Of a stretch of DNA of 9,435 nt, positions 7,112 through 9,435 are shown piece by piece. Every line of letters begins with the position of its first letter. Position 1 is the first letter of the stretch. Under the pieces are notes generated by a model, which did not search any database, was not told where the DNA came from, and saw only the letters and a list, made by a program, of their open reading frames with translations. The position numbers and the translations under genes are program-made. The DNA comes from Spirochaetales bacterium (GTDB lineage Bacteria > Spirochaetota > Spirochaetia > DTKZ01), in contig JAISQU010000005.1 of assembly GCA_031274005.1 (NCBI GenBank), positions 1 to 9,435 of the forward strand. The letters run 5' to 3'.

Positions 7112-7171
7112 CATTCTCAAATATATTCCGGCGAAATACATTTATTTGTCCGGCCTATGGAAACCCAACTG

Positions 7172-7201
7172 AAAAAGCGAAACCCGGCCGCAGGGGGCTT
7201 C
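7172..7201 (-). terminator. Possible terminator after nagB
   Basis: On the minus strand, 27 bases after the nagB stop, GAAGCCC and GGGTTTC (7201-7179) can form an imperfect hairpin (one mismatch near the base and inner C-G pairs). It is followed by GCTTTTT. The T-run is short and the stem imperfect, so this is tentative. I see nothing else in 7121-7171. Confidence 0.35.
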
Positions 7202-7227
7202 CTCACCCTTGAATAATTACCGGAAAT

Positions 7228-7965
7228 TTATTTTACAGGGAATATTCCGGCGGCGGAATCGGCGTCAAGGTAGAGATGCCAGCTGGGGTGGGTTTTCAGT
7301 ATGCTGGCGGGGACAGCCGGGTCCACTGTATGGGTCAGGGTGTTCAGCACGGCCTTTGCCTTAACCGCGTGGGGCACGCAGCTTATAATGTGACGGCACC
7401 TCAGAATATGGGATACCGTCATGGTAATGGCCCTGGCGGGTACATCGGCGGGGGCGGCGAACCAGCCTTCACCGACCTGCTGCTGTTTGCATTTTTTATC
7501 CAGCGTTACGACTATATAGGTTTTTTTCGTGGAAAAATCCGCCGGCGGATCGTTAAAGGCAACATGGGCGTTTTCGCCTATTCCTATAACTCCGACATCA
7601 ATGGGGGCTTTGGCGAGTTCCCTGGTCAGGGCGGCTATGACGGCGGGGACATCCGCGTCGCCCTGAACAAAATGGGCGGCCTTCAGGGGCACTTTGGATA
7701 CGAACCGGGTTTTTAAATATTTGCGAAAACTGGCTTTGTGGCTTTCGGGCAGGCCGACATATTCATCCAGATGGAACATTTCTACCCTGGGCCAGTCCAG
7801 GTTTTCTTTGATCAGAGCGGCGAGAGTCTCAAACTGAGATGCGCCTGTAGAAAGGAGCAGCCGGGCCGAGCCTTTTTCGGCAATGGTCTTTCGCAGGATC
7901 TCCGCGATGTGAGCGGCAGCCTGCACGCCCATTGCCTTTGCGGTTTTTGCGACGTGAATATTCAT
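7228..7965 (-). CDS. nagB: Glucosamine-6-phosphate deaminase family protein
   Basis: The expected reaction is glucosamine-6-phosphate to fructose-6-phosphate plus ammonia in the cytosol, the step after NagA. At 245 residues the length is normal. It shows the phosphate loop STGASQF (39-45), FHLDEYVGLPESHKASF (64-80, with the family catalytic Asp67), IGIGENAHVAFNDPP (127-141, catalytic His134) and the C-terminal PASILKTH (219-226). In E. coli NagB the loop reads NDGH; here it is ENAH, so Asp141 is replaced by Asn, preceded by Glu. That places it in the GENGH-type branch of the SIS/NagB-like family, so substrate preference could differ (a related amino-sugar phosphate is possible). The ATG at 7965 has a strong GGAGGT (7973-7978) eight bases upstream. 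It lies 80 bases behind nagA on the same strand, without an obvious promoter of its own. Confidence 0.87.
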   Translation of the reverse strand: MNIHVAKTAKAMGVQAAAHIAEILRKTIAEKGSARLLLSTGASQFETLAALIKENLDWPRVEMFHLDEYVGLPESHKASFRKYLKTRFVSKVPLKAAHFVQGDADVPAVIAALTRELAKAPIDVGVIGIGENAHVAFNDPPADFSTKKTYIVVTLDKKCKQQQVGEGWFAAPADVPARAITMTVSHILRCRHIISCVPHAVKAKAVLNTLTHTVDPAVPASILKTHPSWHLYLDADSAAGIFPVK

Positions 7966-8009
7966 AACTTTTACCTCCGTATCAATTTTTAATTTTTATG
8001 TCTCTCGTT

Positions 8010-8040
8010 TACACATACATATACACATATGCGTACACAT
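8010..8040. repeat. 31-base alternating pyrimidine-purine tract between nagA and nagB
   Basis: Every base from 8010 to 8040 alternates pyrimidine and purine without exception, as TA, CA, TG and CG steps, in the 80-base gap between nagA and nagB. Such tracts can unwind or adopt left-handed DNA under supercoiling. No function is shown here, and I find no convincing promoter in the gap. Confidence 0.6.
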
Positions 8041-8045
8041 TCATG

Positions 8046-9221
8046 CTAAATATTTATTTTGCGTCCGGCCGCGTAAACCTGTTTGATGTGTATACCCTCA
8101 TCAAAGAGCGCAAGATCAGCGTCCTTGCCGGATTCCAGAGTCCCTTTCGTGGTAAGGCCGCATATTTTCGCGGGATTTTTTGTCATCAGCGTTACCGCCT
8201 GGGGAAGAGAAAGCCCCGCTTTTTCTATCATAACACGCACAAGCCGGTCCGCGGTAGCGACGCTGCCCGCGAAACAACTGCGGTCGGGCATTTTCGCGAC
8301 GCCCTCCTCAATGATTACCTCCTGCCCTTCCTGCAGGCTGCCCAGTATGGAGGGCCCGTCAGGTTGGCCCGCGCCCCTCATGCTGTCGGTAATAAGGCAT
8401 ATTTTGGCATTGTCCTTGCATTTGAGTATCATCCGCAAAAGTTCCGGCGGCAAATGGATGCCATCGGCAATCAGTTCAACGCTGAGGCTGTCAATAAGGT
8501 AGGCGCTTTCCACAACTCCAAGCACCCTGAAACCATTATGGCGTACAATGCCTGACATGCCTGAATACAGATGAGTCACGTGGGTAAAACCACTGTCCAC
8601 AGCGGCCTGAACTTCCGCGTACGTGGCGTTGCTGTGACCAATGGCGAACATTACTCCCTGGGGGGCAAGGGCCTTTGCCATCTCCAGGGCGCCATCCAGT
8701 TCCGGCGCGACGGACCAGCGGCGGATAAGCCCGCAGGCGGCGGCCATTATTTTGTTATAATGAGCAGGCTCAGGGCGCCGTATATACGCGGCGTTTTGAG
8801 CTCCTTTTTGCTCCATATCGAAGTACGGCCCCTCAAGGTGCAGTCCCGGCATACAAGGCATATCTGCGGTTAGCTCTTTGGCCCGGCGAAAGTTCGCGAT
8901 TGCGAGAAATAGGTCCTCGTCCGAGCTTGTGAGGGTTGTAGGTAAAATAGTGGTTGTGCCGTGCCGCAGATGAGTCCGGGCCGCCTCCACTATGGCCTCT
9001 GCCGTACCATCCATAAAATCATGACCGCCGCCCCCGTGACAGTGCAGGTCGATAAAACCGGGGCTAAGGTACAGCCCCTTGCAGGGAATAATTTCCATGC
9101 CGCCGCCGGGAAAATCTTTCATTTGGCCCGACTCCCGGATTACTCCGCTGTCTTCGATAAGAAAACCGTCTTCACAAATTGTGTCCGGCAGGATGAGTTT
9201 CGCGTGTGTAAAAGCTTTCAT
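8046..9221 (-). CDS. nagA: N-acetylglucosamine-6-phosphate deacetylase
   Basis: This cytosolic metal-dependent amidohydrolase removes acetate from GlcNAc-6-phosphate and supplies NagB. At 391 residues it matches the family (380-400). It shows SPGFIDLHCHGGGGHDFMDG (53-72, metal-site His60 and His62), PGLHLEGPYF (125-134, metal ligand Glu130), FAIGHSNATYAE (192-203, His196), THVTHLYSGM (213-222, His217), IADGIHLPPELL (251-262, substrate His256) and LITDSMRGAG (276-285, catalytic Asp279). GTLESGKDADLALFD (360-374) is the usual C-terminal amidohydrolase segment. The ATG at 9221 has AGGAG (9227-9231) five bases upstream, and a near-perfect promoter stands just before it. It leads a nagA-nagB operon; no transporter or regulator of the pathway is in the window. 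Confidence 0.95.
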   Translation of the reverse strand: MKAFTHAKLILPDTICEDGFLIEDSGVIRESGQMKDFPGGGMEIIPCKGLYLSPGFIDLHCHGGGGHDFMDGTAEAIVEAARTHLRHGTTTILPTTLTSSDEDLFLAIANFRRAKELTADMPCMPGLHLEGPYFDMEQKGAQNAAYIRRPEPAHYNKIMAAACGLIRRWSVAPELDGALEMAKALAPQGVMFAIGHSNATYAEVQAAVDSGFTHVTHLYSGMSGIVRHNGFRVLGVVESAYLIDSLSVELIADGIHLPPELLRMILKCKDNAKICLITDSMRGAGQPDGPSILGSLQEGQEVIIEEGVAKMPDRSCFAGSVATADRLVRVMIEKAGLSLPQAVTLMTKNPAKICGLTTKGTLESGKDADLALFDEGIHIKQVYAAGRKINI

Positions 9222-9252
9222 GGAGGCTCCTGTTCGCGTTACCGACTTTACC

Positions 9253-9281
9253 TGTATACGCTATAGGATACCCTTTGTCAA
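9253..9281 (-). promoter_or_regulatory. Promoter of nagA-nagB
   Basis: On the minus strand, -35 TTGACA (9281-9276) and -10 TATACA (9258-9253) are separated by 17 bases, with an expected start near 9246 and a leader of about 25 bases. In and beside the spacer, GTATAC and GGATAC (plus strand, 9254-9271) form an imperfect inverted repeat that could be an operator. That part is weak and no regulator gene is nearby. Confidence 0.8.
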
Positions 9282-9317
9282 CATATCTTGGGGCACGGTC
9301 TATCAGCCTGTTTATTA

Positions 9318-9435
9318 GAGCCTGTTCAAAATCTCCTTATAATTCGGAATTCGGGCGCATTTGCGGCGTAAAACGCCGCAAACCGGGCTTTTCGCTCCAA
9401 TCTTTTGGCTACGCCAAAAGGATTTCCGCTTCAAT
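9318..9435 (+). mobile_element. MITE-like element, copy B, cut by the window end
   Basis: The same family as 365-524 and in the same orientation. It begins GAGCCTGTTCAAAATCT directly after TTA (9315-9317), the same target trinucleotide as copy A. Over its 118 visible bases it differs from copy A by three substitutions and one missing base (about 97% identical). Both hairpins are kept; the second has loop TAC in place of TGC. The right end and second target copy lie outside the window. It sits about 35 bases upstream of the nagA -35 box, pointing away from nagA. Confidence 0.85.

Noticed and set aside
7276..7716. Open frame on the plus strand opposite nagB
   Set aside because: It is antisense to a well-supported gene, has no recognisable motif, and shows the composition pattern expected of a shadow frame.
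8083..8873. Plus-strand open frames opposite nagA
   Set aside because: They lie entirely within the strongly supported nagA and show no family features.

Overview
The window looks like a stretch of bacterial chromosome of moderately high GC with mobile-element debris at both edges and one AT-rich accessory island. The gene set (UxaB, AroK, AroC, NagA, NagB) and the form of several proteins (for example the shikimate kinase P-loop GMKHCGKST) suggest an anaerobic, sugar-fermenting, host- or gut-associated bacterium. A treponeme-like spirochaete is my best guess. That assignment is inference, because nothing in the window is a taxonomic marker except tRNA-Phe, which I cannot place by eye.

Layout. 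Bases 2-725 (+) hold the N-terminal remnant of a Tn5/IS50-like IS4-family transposase, split by a 160-bp MITE-like element (365-524). A consensus promoter (752-780) drives tRNA-Phe(GAA) at 795-867. Without a visible terminator, uxaB (911-2452), aroK (2449-2997) and aroC (2984-4036) follow on the same strand with overlapping ends. Convergent to these, on the minus strand, is an AT-rich two-gene restriction-modification operon. It comprises a fused PD-(D/E)XK nuclease/N6-adenine methyltransferase (6888-5029) and a two-TRD specificity subunit (5032-4079), read from its own promoter at 6912-6940. Directly upstream of that promoter lies a second MITE-like element (6958-7111) with perfect 23-bp inverted ends and a 9-bp target duplication. 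Next come nagA (9221-8046) and nagB (7965-7228), a minus-strand operon for amino-sugar use with a strong promoter at 9253-9281. The window ends inside another copy of the first MITE family (9318 onward).

How the genes work together. UxaB belongs to hexuronate (galacturonate) catabolism, AroK and AroC to the last part of the shikimate pathway. Their overlapping arrangement suggests co-transcription, not a shared pathway. NagA and NagB convert GlcNAc-6-phosphate to fructose-6-phosphate. The restriction-modification pair resembles BcgI-type (Type IIB) systems: nuclease and methylase in one polypeptide, a separate S subunit, and no hsdR nearby.

The most unusual signals are four. (1) Two kinds of short mobile element have unrelated termini and different target duplications but share a nearly identical 66-bp hairpin-bearing core. 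(2) The compact BcgI-like system is present. (3) An exact A9 tract sits between the two target-recognition halves of its S subunit and could act as a phase switch. (4) The shikimate kinase lacks two of the usual shikimate-binding arginines.
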